From Falciphora oryzae (Eukaryota > Ascomycota > Sordariomycetes > Magnaporthales > Magnaporthaceae): a DNA stretch of 64,000 bases. Numbering within the stretch: the first letter of the stretch is position 1; each line of letters starts with the position of its first letter. Position numbers and translations under genes: made by a program. Under the pieces are notes generated by a model. The model saw only the letters and a program-made list of their open reading frames with translations. It searched no databases and was not told the DNA's origin. Positions 23,611 through 41,327 of this stretch are shown here, one piece after another. The stretch lies in contig JNVV01000002.1 in the NCBI GenBank assembly GCA_000733355.1, forward strand, positions 979,626 to 1,043,625, written 5' to 3'.

Positions 23611-25554
23611 ATGGACAAGAAACCCGTGATAGGCCTCCTTGGGGGCGGCCAGCTGGGCCGAATGCTCTGCGAGGCCGCCGGCCCGCTTGGCTTCGAGATC
23701 GCCATCCTGGACGAGGCGGGCTCGCCGGCCAAGCAGGCCGCCAACCTCAACGGCCTGCACGTCGAGGGCTCGTTCAAGGACCACGTCAAGATCCGCGAGC
23801 TGGCGGCGCGGTCCGACGTGCTGACGGTCGAGATCGAGCACGTCGACACGGAGGTGCTTGAGGACATCGAGACCAACGGCGTTGAGGTCGTCGCCGCCGA
23901 CGGCACAAAGACCCGCAAGAAGGTGCCCGTCCACCCGTCCTGGAGGACCATCAGGCTCATCCAGGACAAGTACGAGCAGAAGGAGCACTACCGCCGCCAC
24001 GGCCTGCCCATCGCCGACCAGGTCGCCGTCGCCCCGGGGGATGAGATGCTGGCTTCGCTGAGGGAAGCGGGCCGCAAGTTCGGTTACCCGTTCATGCTAA
24101 AGGTACAGTACGGTAACTGTGGAAACTTGCGCCGCACCGCACATGCGCTGCCTAGTAGCAGTGGCAGCCGCTGACGCCCTTGCTTTTTCCAGGCTCGCAA
24201 GGGCTCTTACGACGGCAGGGGGAACTTCAAGGTCTCGGCCGAAGACGACCTCGAAGCGGCCGTCAAGGAGCTGGGCGTCCTACCGCTGTACGCCGAAAAG
24301 TGGTGCAGCTTCGCCAAGGAGCTGGCCGTCATGGTGATAAGGACCGAGAGCGACGCCGGCGAGCTCAGGTCGCTGCTGGCCTATCCGGCCGTCGAGACGG
24401 TACACGAGGACAGCATCTGCACCAAGACCTTCATGCCGCCCCGCGACGTGCCCAAGCAGGCGTGCGAGAAGGCGCGCGAGACGGCCTGCCAGGTCATCTC
24501 GACCCTGACAGGCAGGGGCGTCTTCGCCGTCGAGATGTTCCTGCTCGATGACGGCTCCATCCTGGTCAACGAGGTCGCCCCGCGCCCGCACAACTCGGGC
24601 CACTACACCATCGAGGCCGTGCCCTACCTCTCCCAGTACAAAGCCCAGCTCTACGCCCTCCTGGACCTGCCGCTGCCCGAGCGCCTGACCCCGCGCGTGC
24701 CGTCGGCCATCATGATAAACATCCTGGGCGGCGCCGCGCCTGGGTCGCATGACAAGCTCGTCGAGACGGCGGCGCACACCTTTGGCGACAACATGGACGT
24801 CTACGTCCACCTCTACGGCAAGGCCAGCAAGCCGGGGAGGAAGATTGGCCACATCACGACGACGGGCCAGTTTGGCATCGGCGACCTGGAGCGCCACTCT
24901 GCGCCACTGATGGAGCTCGCCGACGCCATAAGGCAGGAGCGCCTGAATGCGGCGATTGCGCAGCTGAGGCCGCAGCAGCAGCAGCCGTCTTCAGCGCCTG
25001 CTCCCGCACCAGGGCCTGTGCCGTCGTCGTCTGGCGCACTCGTCCTGGTGACCATGGGTTCCGACTCGGACCTGCCCGTGATGAAGGCGGGCCTGGCCGT
25101 GCTCAAGGAGTTCGGCGTCCCCTTCGAGGTCAGGATTACGTCGGCCCATCGGACGCCCAACCTCATGCTTGATGTGGCCGCCGAGGCTGCCGGCCGCGGC
25201 ATCAAGGTCGCCATCGCCGCGGCCGGCGGCGCGGCCCATCTCCCTGGTATGTTCGCGTCGCACTGCCCCATCCCCGTCATCGGGGTGCCGGTCAAAGCGA
25301 CACATCTGGACGGCCAAGACAGTCTGCTCAGCATCGTACAGATGCCCAGGGGTGTGCCCGTTGCCACGGTGGGCATCAACAACTCGACGAATGCGGCCTT
25401 GCTGGCCATCAGGATACTTGGCTCTTTCGTCCCCAAGTATCAGGAGCAGATGAAGCGGTACCAGTCGGACATGGAAAAGGCAGTCTTAGCAAAAGACAAG
25501 GACCTCCAGAACATCGGGTTCGAGGCGTACCTCGACAAGATGGGTAAGAAGTAG
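23611..25554 (+). CDS. ADE2: Phosphoribosylaminoimidazole carboxylase (PurK-PurE fusion)
   Basis: This carries out the AIR-to-CAIR step of purine synthesis in the cytosol. Exons are 23611-24102 and 24193-25554, giving 617 aa. The N-terminal half is a PurK ATP-grasp enzyme: the dinucleotide-like start [13 protein letters not shown], then VEIEHVD, the ATP-grasp segment [14 protein letters not shown] across the intron, and [16 protein letters not shown] low-complexity linker rich in Gln, Pro and Ala (near residue 445) leads into the C-terminal PurE mutase domain with [17 protein letters not shown] and the glycine/alanine-rich [12 protein letters not shown]. This is the usual fungal fusion. Fungi lacking it usually accumulate red pigment. 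Confidence 0.97.
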
Positions 25555-25810
25555 TAAAAGCCATAATAATACAATCTTTCCGACTTTCCTCCTTGTCTAC
25601 TTGACCAATCTACAAGCCCTCCTCGGTTAGCATCCGAGGTTAGGGGGTTGAATGTGCATTCTATAAGTGTTTCGATGTAGCTACAATCCTCGGGCGTCCG
25701 GTCTCCTCTGGCAGTGTTCTCGCGCTCCCACCATGAGCTGCCATAAATATTGCTTCATAGGCGACGATAATGGTGGTCGGCAAAAATGTCTCACGTTGTA
25801 GACATGATGC

Positions 25811-28631
25811 TCAAAGGTGCGGCACACCCTGCAAGAATCCTGAGTTAGTTGCATCCGCCGAATGGGAGGATCGGGGATTTGCACATACAAATGATTGCAT
25901 CAAGAGATTGGCGATGCTAGGAGAAAAATGTTAGCCAGGCCTGACACGGGATAGACAAACAACCAGAGAAAATAAAGTATACCTGAGAAAGCCTTCGCCA
26001 AGAATGAACCCCTTTTTAAACCCGACCGGAGTGAATTAGTATTTACCAGCCGGGGAGGAAATCTTGGTCTGGGAGGAAGTCGACATACCGATGCCAGGAT
26101 GATCAAAGGGGTATCTTCGCGACCCCTGTACGATTTCCAATACCAGCTGAGAAGTCCGCCGACGGTCCGGGCGAGTGTGAAGGACCTATAATATCAATCA
26201 CAGGTGAGCATGGGCCGATTCCATGAGTTCGAGGATCTGTGAGAGGCGATACTATGCCGCTCAAGGTACTTACGGCACGTTGTACATTCCTGGGTGAAGA
26301 CACCGTGTTAGCCAATGCATAACATGCCGATATCAAGGCCCGTAACTTACCGACAGCAACCGCCAGTCCTCCTGGTAGATAAGCCATCCGAGGGTTTCTC
26401 ATCTTGACAGCGGTTATCACGGCGAACAGTCCAAAGGCAACAATTGCAAACTCGGTGGCCATGGGCGGCAGGCCCTTTCCTGCGGCAACCAGCCTGGCCG
26501 TGAAGATCCAGACGAGCGCGGTGGGCGCTTGGAAGAGATCGTTGGGGATGGTCTCGTAGATGCTCGTGTAGAGCCTGTAGATGAGCGCCGACACCACGGC
26601 GCCGACGGTGGCCCCGATGACCTGGCCCAGGAACTGGGCCTTGGGAGCAGCGCCCAGGAGGTGTCCAGTCTTAAGATCCTGCATCAGATCTCCGGCTTGG
26701 AGGGCGCCCGACTCGGACTGCGAGGTGAGATATCAATTTTTAGCGGGCCATCGTGGAAAATGTGAGGAGGAAAAAGGAGACCAAAACATACAACTGCACC
26801 AGCGACAAGATTGATAAGAATTCCCGCCTTGTTGGACCGGGGAATGACGAGGGCGAAGAACAGTTGCGCCAGCTTTGAAATGCCCGACACCGGGTTCAGG
26901 TCTGTCACACCCATGGCCCTAACGGCGATGACGGATAGAGGGATGGCGACCAGGACGGCCGTCACGATGGCGTAGAGCGGCACGATGTCCTGGAAGACGT
27001 AGCGAATGGCGGCGACGCAGAAGATCATGGAGACGGGAAGCCCGATCAGGGCGGAGCGGGGGCTGATGTCCTGGTCCGGGGGGCAGTCGCGTGCAAGGTC
27101 GCCGACACTGCTAGAAGCAGTATCGTCTTCGTCCTGGTCCTCGTCTTGTGGCGACTGAGATGATCCTATGGGCGCGTAGTCGCTGCGCTGTCCCGACGCC
27201 CCGTCACTGGCGGTTTTCCACCAGCGTGAACGGCTCGCGAGCGGCCGGACAACGGGCCACAGAGAGCTGGCGGCGACGAAGCTGAGGCTGACGATGGCGT
27301 CTGCCAGCATGATGGAGAGCGAGGTCCAGACGATCCAGCCCTTGGACCCGTTTTCCCAGTCGTCGATCGAGCCGGGAGCCCAGCCCTGATGTTTGGCCAG
27401 GGGCGAGAGGATCCCCCAGCCCACGACCGCACCGATGAGCATGTGAATGCTGGTGCTGGGACCCATGATGATTCCCTGACCAACATATGCAAGACTTGGG
27501 TTGAGGGTCCAGAGCCAGGCCGCGGCCGCGGAGCCAAACACGGGCAGGTTTCGGAGGACGGGGAGGAAATAGGTCGCTACGGTGGTGACGCCCGAGATGC
27601 AGAAGCAAATCAGGAGGAGGCACAGGTTGGCCTTCCACTCCTGGCTCTGGGACGGCGTCATGTCCTCGGGCGTACCGTCGGCACCGGGCACGGCGAGGCT
27701 TGCAAAATCACCCGAGGAGTCTGGCCGGCCGCTTTCGGTCTTCCTGGCGGTTTGGCCGTGCAAGACTCCGATGAGAACGGCGGTGCTGAAGCCGCTGGGG
27801 AACCTCAGGCGCTCCTTGACGACGGCCTGGCGCCGTCTAACGCCGTGTCAATTGCATTTCGTCAGGGGTCAGCCAGGGGCTCAGGCCCTCGGGGTATGAG
27901 GGGAAAACCTACAGCAAGACGGCAAAAACGCAGCCAAAGTAGCACAGACCAAGCGACCAGACGATTGACTGCCATGTCGTCATCCTGCAAGCAAGCAAGC
28001 AAATGAGGGTTAGTCGATGCCACTCCGAAGGGCAGGAGCTGTAGCAGGGCAAATGACGCACTTGAATGGACCCATCTCTTCCGGGAGGAGCAGATAGTTC
28101 ATGGCGGGCATCTTATCGAGGTCAGCGGCTGCCATAGAGCTCGGGGGAAGGGCGAGAAGGTTACTGACAACGCCGACAAACCCGGCCCCCAAGGGCACAA
28201 TGCCGACGGATGCCGCGACAGTCTGCACAAGCACGTTTTCCACGGGGGTAAAGGGAAGCTTGAGGTGCCGGGAGAGCGTCTTGAAAAAGCCGTAGCCTAG
28301 CAGCGAAGCCGGCATTGTCATGGTGCTGATCCAGCCTATAATTTGAACTGTTATCATCATGGCCAGAGACAGCCTCCACAGGCACTTGTAGGAAGGTACG
28401 CATGGGTCGACAGGAGGAATCCGAACCAGTCTGCAGCCCAAAGTACATGTTGGAGAAGGCGAGGACGATTCCGATGCCGATGCCAACTGCGACGCCCCGA
28501 AAGGTGAAGCTCTGGCCCTCGGTCACGTCCTGGTCATAATCCTCCGTGGCTCTGGCCTCGGCCGCGGGGGTGAGCAAGGGCGAGGAGGCGGTTGGGGAGC
28601 CCCTGGGACGCGTGCCTCTGTCTGGAGCCAT
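25811..28631 (-). CDS. OPT-family oligopeptide/metal-chelate transporter
   Basis: This is a proton-coupled transporter of the OPT superfamily, in the branch with YSL-like members, in the plasma or vacuolar membrane. Ten exons on the minus strand: 28631-28427, 28335-28062, 27984-27913, 27836-26792, 26717-26351, 26289-26274, 26185-26089, 26011-25983, 25916-25889 and 25828-25811. They give 716 aa, and every phase closes. Family blocks seen are FSNMYFGLQTGW joined across intron 1, MPASLLGYGFFK, KERLRFPSG, SPLAKHQGWAPG and SFTLARTVGG, then a C-terminus ending GVPHL. Roughly 14 hydrophobic segments are visible, with a charged acidic loop (DEDQDEDD) near 27140. The cytosolic N-terminus carries an acidic stretch. 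The substrate cannot be told from sequence. The last five exons are unusually small, including one of 16 nt. Confidence 0.92.
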
Positions 28632-34251
<5,620 letters not shown>

Positions 34252-34660
34252 TTTGTGCGCTGGCTGTGCGGGATGCGGATGATGGGGAAGTAGGAAGAAG
34301 GAAGTTAGGGGTGATACTGGCTGACCGTGAGGGGCGTATAAAAAAAAAGGGGGACTGGCAGTTAGAGTTTTGGGTAGAAAAAATAATGCAACCAGAGTAG
34401 AAAAACATTGATGATGTCCGAGCAAAGTGAAAAGTTAAGTAGGTTCATCGCGCCGCCAGTCTGCTCGATGATAGATGCACCGTCTAAGAACACTTTCTAA
34501 AGCCAAAAACGCATATGGTTGATAAATGTTACAATATACAAAGGGGTGATGTGGAACACGGTATTTGCACACGTGCCATCCAGCACACGACGCAACAACA
34601 CACTCAAACTCACGCCGCATGCGACAGGGAATTTCCCCGATGCGTTGCAATACTTTTGGT
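34252..34660. other. Convergent intergenic region, AROM and RAV1 3' ends
   Basis: About 410 bp between convergent stop codons. It holds both 3' UTRs, with AT-rich runs near 34340-34400. No gene was recognised. Confidence 0.5.
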
Positions 34661-37600
34661 TTAGAAGCCGAAACTATCCAGGAGCGAGTTGGAGTCGGGC
34701 TCCTCGAAGACGCTGGGCGGCGGCTGCGCGCCGCCCCTGGCCGCCGCCCGCCTCTCGGTGGGGGACAGGGGGGCGACGGGGATGTCGGCCACGACGAGCG
34801 AGCTCCGGCGCCGGAGGAGCTTGAGGGGGTCGATGTCGCCGCCCAGTCCGGGGGTTGCGCCGCGGCTCGAGCCGAGGAACTCCCAGTTGCGTACTGTAGT
34901 TGTACATGTTGGTTAGCCCAGACCTGTTTTTGAAAAAGTAAAAAAGGGGGAATATTAACGTAAAAATCCACATACCCAGATCCAGCCCCAGCAGGTCGCA
35001 GCCCATGCGGTCGTACAGGCGGGCATTGTGCAGGACAAACTCCCACTCCACCTTGGGGGTGACCTTGGACGCGCCCCGGAGCGTCTGCAGCGTCTTCTGC
35101 CGCAGCTGGGCGTAGAGGACGATCAGGGCTGGGTCGTCGGTGAGGAAGAGCTTGGACTTGATGTCTGGGGAGTAGGGCGTCTCGAGGAGGGCGTAGACGG
35201 GCGTCTGTTTGAGGATGGATGTGTTAGCCTGAGGGATAAGGGAGGGCAGGGGGAAAAGAAATAGAGAGAGAGGAAAAAAAAAAAGAAAAAAAAGAACGGG
35301 ACATACAATCAAAGCGCGCACGGCCATGTCCCTGCGCCGCAGCATCCAAAACGCCCACGAGGCCAGCCAGCGGTTCCCCTCCTGGGCCGCGATAGCGAGC
35401 ACCTCGTCCTCGAGCAGCTTGCGCAGGACGGGGCCGTTGTCGTCCCCTTCGTAGACGCGCGCGACGGCGACGGCGAGCTGCATGTCCCTGAGCTGGTTGA
35501 GGCAGACGTTGACGGCGTCCTGGAGGTGGTCGGCGAGCAGGAAGAAGGCGGCGGCGTACTCGAACCGGCGCTTGCTCATGAGCGCGTACGCGTTCTTGAG
35601 CGCCGTCGTGCGCCACTTGGGGTCGTCAAAGTTGTTGGCCAGCAGCCGCTGCGTCGCCGCCTGCTCGCGGTTCCAACTAGCCATACGCCACAGCCCCTGC
35701 AGGACCGCCTTCTTGCGGAGGGCGAGGTAGAAGAGGCTGCAGTCGACCGGGTTCTTGGCCTCGCCCTTGGTGTACTCGTTGCGCGCCACCACCTCGAACT
35801 GCTTGCGCACCGCGGCCGCGTCCGAGAGCCACATGAACATGCCGCTCTCGCGCGCGCTCTCCCACCGCAGCGACCCGTGGTTCTGCCGCGACACAAAGTC
35901 CACCAGGATGTCCTGGCTCGTCGAGTGGTGCGCCCAGTTGATCTCGCGCCACGACATGTGGATCTCGTTGGTCCTGCCCTTGCGCAGCGCGTGCTGCCGG
36001 TAGAAGAGCATGTACCGCGCCCCGTTGTCGTCCATGGAGCGGCGCTGTGTCTCGACGAGGCCCGCGCACTCGACAATGTCCACGAGCTGGATCTGCTCGT
36101 GGCCCGAGAGCTGCGGCAGCGCCACTTTCGTGAGCCTCGAGTTGATCGAGTTAGCGACCTGCTCGTTGAACTCCTCGCCGCCCGCGTCTTGCACCGACCC
36201 CGGGGCGAAAAACGTGCTCGAGTTCGGGTCTGATGTGTAGTCGTGCGTTGGGCTCTGCGCGCCATAAAAGACTTCCATGTCTAGCCCCAGATAATCATCT
36301 ATCGCCTCGCCCTCGACCCAGTACTTGAGCGTCGTGTCTAGCGAGGTCAGGATGCGATGTACCAGCGTGGTCTTGCCAGCGAGCATGCACTGGCTGAGGA
36401 ATTGCGGGTGGAACACGGGTAGGGGCCCGTTCAGCCGCCTCGCAACGTCAAACAAATCCAGGCTGCCATCCTTGCGGTGCGGGAGGCGCAGGCTAGTGAT
36501 GAGCGAGCTGGACACGTCAAACTGCCTGTCGTGCACAAAGAGCTGGTTTCCCGCGCCGATGACCAGGTGACCGTCGCCCAGCCACGTCGAGTCGCCGATC
36601 GGGTGCGGCGTCATGTCGCGTATGTTTATCTCGCGAACCGGCGCCCAGGCGGGCCCCTTGTTCAGGTAGTCGAACCGCATCTGCGAGAGTAGGAGGATGC
36701 GGTGCGGGAAGCCCACGGCCAGCACGGACTGGAAGTCAGGCGTCGACGTCCAGTCCAGATCGTTGATGGCGTTTTGGCTCTCAAAGTCTTGCGTGTACTC
36801 CAGCCTAGCGCCACGTATGTCCCAGATCGTGACGGCCGACCTAGACGAGTTGACAAGGGCCGCCCTCTTCAGTGTGCTACCGCTAACAAGCGAGGGCTCG
36901 ACGAGTCCAGTCTCCATCGAACAGGTCGTAAGCCACTCCACGCGATCCCGTTCTGGATCGACCCGGGCCGTCAAGAAATCAACCCGGCCATCGCGGGTGT
37001 ATGACACGGCCACGTCCCGCGCAAACACGTCGAGAAACCCGGATATTACCGGGGAGGATCCGGCTGGGTCGACAGGCAGGACATAAGCCAGATCCTCGGT
37101 GCCTTGCAGGTTGAAACGGCAGAATTCCGCCACCGCCGGTCTTGCACGGCCGTGACCGTTAACCGGCGGCGCGTGGCCACCGTCTGCCGAGTACGGCGGG
37201 AGATTCATGACCCAGACGATGCCCTGCTTCTCCGACGTTATAGTCGCAATATGAGCTACTGAAGAGTCCCCGGGCTGCTGACGAGGTAATATCAGCAGAC
37301 AAAGGGGCTTCCCGCCGGCGGTATAAGCGCATCGGCCGAGAAGACTTGGTGGGCCCGGCGGCCGGCAGTCCCACAGCGCGATGGCGTCATGGTGTAGGAA
37401 AACGACAAAGCGCCCCTTGCGCAAGACGCAGATACGGTGGATGTGACCCTGCTCGCCGCTCGGAGTGAGGGCCAGCTGGGACAGCGATGTCGACCGGGCG
37501 CCAAGCTTGTGCATCCAGACGGAACTCTCGCCGTCCCGCGTCCTCGACACGATGGCATGGCCACTATAATTCCGCACAATCTTTTGTATCGACGCCGAGT

Positions 37601-39002
37601 GCCCCGACCAGGAACCCTTGAGGCGCAAGCGGGGTGCCGTGGAAGCCTGATGGAGCATATCAGCCATGTTGGCTTCGTAAACGTTTATGGTACCGCGGAA
37701 GTCGTGCAGCAGGAGGTGAAGGTGTCCGCCCGTCTTGTTGCAGTAGCTGTGCACCTCGACGTGGGCGTCGGCCGAGAGCGACAGGCTGCGCGCGAAGTCA
37801 AAGTCCTTGGAGTAGATGTGCGCCGCATTGAAGATGCGGCCCGTCCTCTGCGCCGTCCTGCTGCCGACGTTCTCCAGCGCCCACGCCGACATGCCGCCCG
37901 CCGTGTCGAGGACTATGCACAGCTCAGGGTTGCGGTTCGCCACGGCCACGACATGCTGCAGCCCCATGTCGTCGTCCGCCTGGCCCTTGGTGCTCTCCTG
38001 GACCGCCGTCTCCGCGGCGGCCGATATGTCCCTGCCATGCACTATAAAGGCCCAGCGCGTTAGCGGCTCGTCGGGCCGCTGCGGGTGTCTGCCCCGGAGA
38101 GATTCCTCCAGGTCTATGTTTCCCCAGAGCTGGAGGTGCTGGCCGCCGTGGTGCGACTCGGAGCCCGACCAGATGCGGACGTTCTGGTCGGCGCAAAAGG
38201 TGTAGAGCACATTCTCGATGGTCTGGTCGACGTCGTAGGGCTGGCGCCATTGAATCCTGGTCACCGGCGCGGGGTGCCGGAGATAGACAAAGTCGAAGCA
38301 GACGTCGTCGGAGCCGAAACTGAGGCGCCGCCACACCTTGACGAGCCGGTCGCTGTAGCCGCAGCAGGCGATGTAGGCCGAGTCGTATGAGAGACTGGCA
38401 CACTGCGCCGGGACTGCCAGTCGCTTGGACCACGAGCACGACGGCGTGGACGAGGTCTGGTATAGCTTGAGGGAGGCGCGCGCAACGAGCAGCTCCTCCG
38501 ATGCGCCCCACGATAGCGATACGGGTGCGGTCGAGTCGTCGTCGTCGTCGTCGTCCGAGAATGGCTCCAAGAGCAATTGTAATGCCCACTTCACGTCGGC
38601 GGCGCATAGTCAGCACCGCGTAGAACATTGCCTGTCTAACCATCCCGAGGCACCTACCCGAAGAGCATCGTCTTCCAGCCCAAATGGCTTGTATATCCGG
38701 ACATGGCGATCGGTGGCAGTGGCTATTTTGCCCGATGCCTCGTCGAACGCGATGGCGCGCAGCGGGGACTCGTCATCGTCGTACACTGTCTGGAGCAGCG
38801 TTTGGTGGTCCGAGAGGATCGCGAAGGCATTGCCGGTGACGTAGGCCTACAAACGGCGTATGGGTCAGGCCAGGGGCGCGGGTTACCGAAGGCGGGTAGG
38901 GCGGGCAGGTAGTGTGCTTACGATTATGCGCCGCGAAGCCCAGAAACCAGTCGAGACCGTCGAGTGAGACGAGGCGGGTTTCCCGGGCAGGACTACCTTC
39001 AT
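34661..39002 (-). CDS. RAV1: RAVE complex subunit RAV1 (regulator of V-ATPase assembly)
   Basis: RAV1 is the large subunit of the RAVE complex, which reassembles the V1 and Vo sectors of the vacuolar H+-ATPase. Exons on the minus strand are 39002-38922, 38846-38658, 38588-35307, 35204-34976 and 34893-34661, giving 1337 aa. The start MKVVLPGKPASSHSTV followed by RRIIAYVTGNAFAIL is the expected N-terminus. The first 700 residues form WD-type beta-propellers (for example LRAIAFDEASGKIATATDRH). The central Rav1 domain is recognisable in blocks such as EVFYGAQSPTHDYTS, WREINWAHHST and ALMSKRRFEYAAAFFLLADH. The C-terminal exon ends NSLLDSFGF. Intron 35306-35205 is 102 nt, in frame and free of stops. 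Excluding it keeps the conserved block RALI-TPVYALLETPYSPDIKSK continuous. Intron 2 ends in AAG. Confidence 0.93.
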
Positions 39003-39581
39003 ACTTCTTGACGAGCCGGCCGCTATGAAGACATGTCTAGGAGTGAGGCAGCGACAGGGATGCGGCGGTTGAGCACGCCGGGGTGTAGCCGTGGCGGATG
39101 CGCGTGGAGGTAGCCAGTTTTGGGTAGGCAGGTGAAGGAGAAGGCCAGTTTGTATAGGTAGGTAGGCGATAGAAAGGTCGACCGTTCAGCAGATGCGCGA
39201 CCAGGAAGTGTTGGTTGGGAATCACTGCGGCCGAGAGCTCCTCCAGAGGCGTTTGTCTTGTGGTGTCGCGACACCTGTGCTCAATGTAATGCAGCGCTCA
39301 ATCGGCTGTCGGATGGAGCTGGGGTAGGTAGCGTCATCTGCCAGCTGCTGCATTCAAAGTGGATCGTGGAGCTGTGGCCCCACAAGGAGGGAGGTACCTC
39401 CCGGGAGGCGGCGGCTACGTCAAACCTATCTTTTGAATCGAGACAACAAGCACAAGCACGCGCCGGCATGAGTCTAGATTGGAATTTATATATGACGGTG
39501 GTACATTCAGTCTGTGTACAACTTCCAACGCCCAAGGCTTCCTTTTGGGAGGCTCTGGTGGGACATGTGGCCGGCCAAAAC
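39003..39581. other. Tandem intergenic region between COX11 and RAV1
   Basis: About 580 bp holding the RAV1 promoter and the COX11 3' UTR (both genes are on the minus strand). A TAGGTAGGTAGG-like run lies near 39158. No gene was recognised. Confidence 0.5.
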
Positions 39582-40768
39582 CTAAGGAGAGGGCGGCATC
39601 ACGAGCGTCTTTCCATTGTCGTCGTATCTCGCCTCTAGGATCTTGTCAGACCCGATCGAAAAATCCAGCCGTGAAGAAGGATAGCAAGGTAGCTAGATAC
39701 TCACTGAAAAATGTGTATGACAGCGTCACCGTTTCTATCCCCTTCATGTTGAGGTCGTTCAACAGCTCCGGGTCGAGGTAGAAGAACACAGGCATTGCCA
39801 CCTCTTCGCCCGCCTGGAGCCGCTGCTCGTCAAAACAGAAGCTTTGATCGGACCCCAAAGTTAGTGCCGAGCGTCAAAGGGACAAATCAGAAAAAAAGAA
39901 AGGAGGGGAAAGACGTACCACTGAATCTTGGAGAAATACGGCGCAATCTGGGCAGGCGTGACGGAATACGTCGCGACCCCGATAATGTCCTGGTCGCTCT
40001 TGTTGATGGCGGTATAGAACGCCAGCGCCGTCTCGCCGGGGAGCACGCGCACCTCGCGCTGCTGCGGCACGAACTTCCAGGGCAGCTGGTCCGATGTCGA
40101 GGCGTGGAACGTGACACGTATCCGCTTGGCGCCCGTCACCGGTTGCAGGCGCGACGAGATATCCTCGTCGCCGCCGCCGCCGCCGTGCGCGGGGCTCTTG
40201 ATCGGCTGCCCGCCCCACCCGGTGGTTTGGCATATCTAGAGTAGGAAACATTGCGGAGCTCGGTCAGCGCCTCAGGATCGCTGGGGGGGAAACGGCTCGA
40301 GGAGGGAAGGAGTATGGAGGTGCATCTAAATCAGGAGCGGGGGTGAGCGGGCGCACCATTTTGTACATCGGGACGGAGCCGTACGAGAAGGCGACGGTGC
40401 TCAGGATGATGCTGAGCGTGTAGTACCTAGAGATCCAACAACACCGGCCGGCTTAGCTCAGGTTCCAGAACGCCGCCGCCGCCGCCGCGGGGGAAAAAAT
40501 GCCGCCGGCTCAAAAGCCAAAAAAAAACGGCCAATGTGGCACATACCTACATGGTCGTCCTATTCCTCATCTTGTAGACGGCGCGCATCTGCTCCATGCT
40601 CGGGACGTCCTCCGCCCGCGCCTTCCTGGCCGGCCCGATGGACAGCCCGCGGCTGCTGCCGGTCCTGCGTCCCAGGAGCTGCCGGCGGATCTGCGCCGTC
40701 TGCCAGCAGCGCGAGCATGACTGCCCCGCTGGCGCCCGGCCCAGCGCTACCCGTGCGAATGCGTTCAT
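39582..40768 (-). CDS. COX11: Cytochrome c oxidase assembly protein COX11
   Basis: COX11 is a copper chaperone of the mitochondrial inner membrane that delivers copper to the CuB site of Cox1. Five exons on the minus strand: 40768-40551, 40426-40357, 40235-39919, 39841-39705 and 39634-39582, giving 264 aa. The Arg/Ala/Ser-rich N-terminus (MNAFARVALGRAP) is a likely presequence. One membrane span follows in YYTLSIILSTVAFSYGSVPMY. The copper-binding CFCF motif (KIQCFCFDEQ) is created by joining exons 3 and 4, so the splice falls inside the first Cys codon. The family blocks ETALAFYTAINKSDQDIIGVATYSV, GEEVAMPVFFYLDPE and ETVTLSYTFFKARYD are present. Intron 3 ends in AAG. The pentamer-rich intron walls contain A/T homopolymers. 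Confidence 0.95.
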
Positions 40769-41327
40769 TTCGTTGCCAGTGCCTGCTGTGCGAGAGTGAC
40801 TGGCGCGGTCATCACGAGACCGAATCGATCGTGAACCGAAGATCTGGTGTGCCTAGAGTATCTCAGCACGCCCGGGTCGGCGAGCAAGGATTTCGACAGG
40901 ACGGGAGCTGGTGGAGTCTGACGATCGGCGAGTGGGTAGGTGGTTGGTCGGTGGTCTAACGCAAAAGCACAGTTCAATTTTGGTTCAGTCGGCTGCAGTT
41001 ACCAGCAAAAAGCTCTGGTCGCTTCAGGGGCTCCATTTCAGTGGGGCAACGTCAAGTCATACCCACGCCGTGCAGTTTCTATCATGCTATCTTAGTATCA
41101 TATGCTATCATATACGTCCTTCTCATGCTTCCAATTTGGGTGTTAAAACATAGGGGAATTCGTCAAACGAATGTCGGGGGTATAAAAAAAACTCGCGACC
41201 AAAAACGGTGAGGGAAACCAAGAAGAAAAGAACAAGAAACCCAGATTCCGGTACAACCTGACGCCAAGATCATGCCTGCAAACTCCACAACCAACCCCCT
41301 TTCCGCTCTTCACCGCCTCCTTTTTTC
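40769..41327. other. Tandem intergenic region between the FAD oxidoreductase and COX11
   Basis: About 560 bp holding the COX11 promoter and the 3' UTR of the oxidoreductase gene. It becomes AT-rich at 41080-41240. Nothing else was recognised. Confidence 0.5.
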
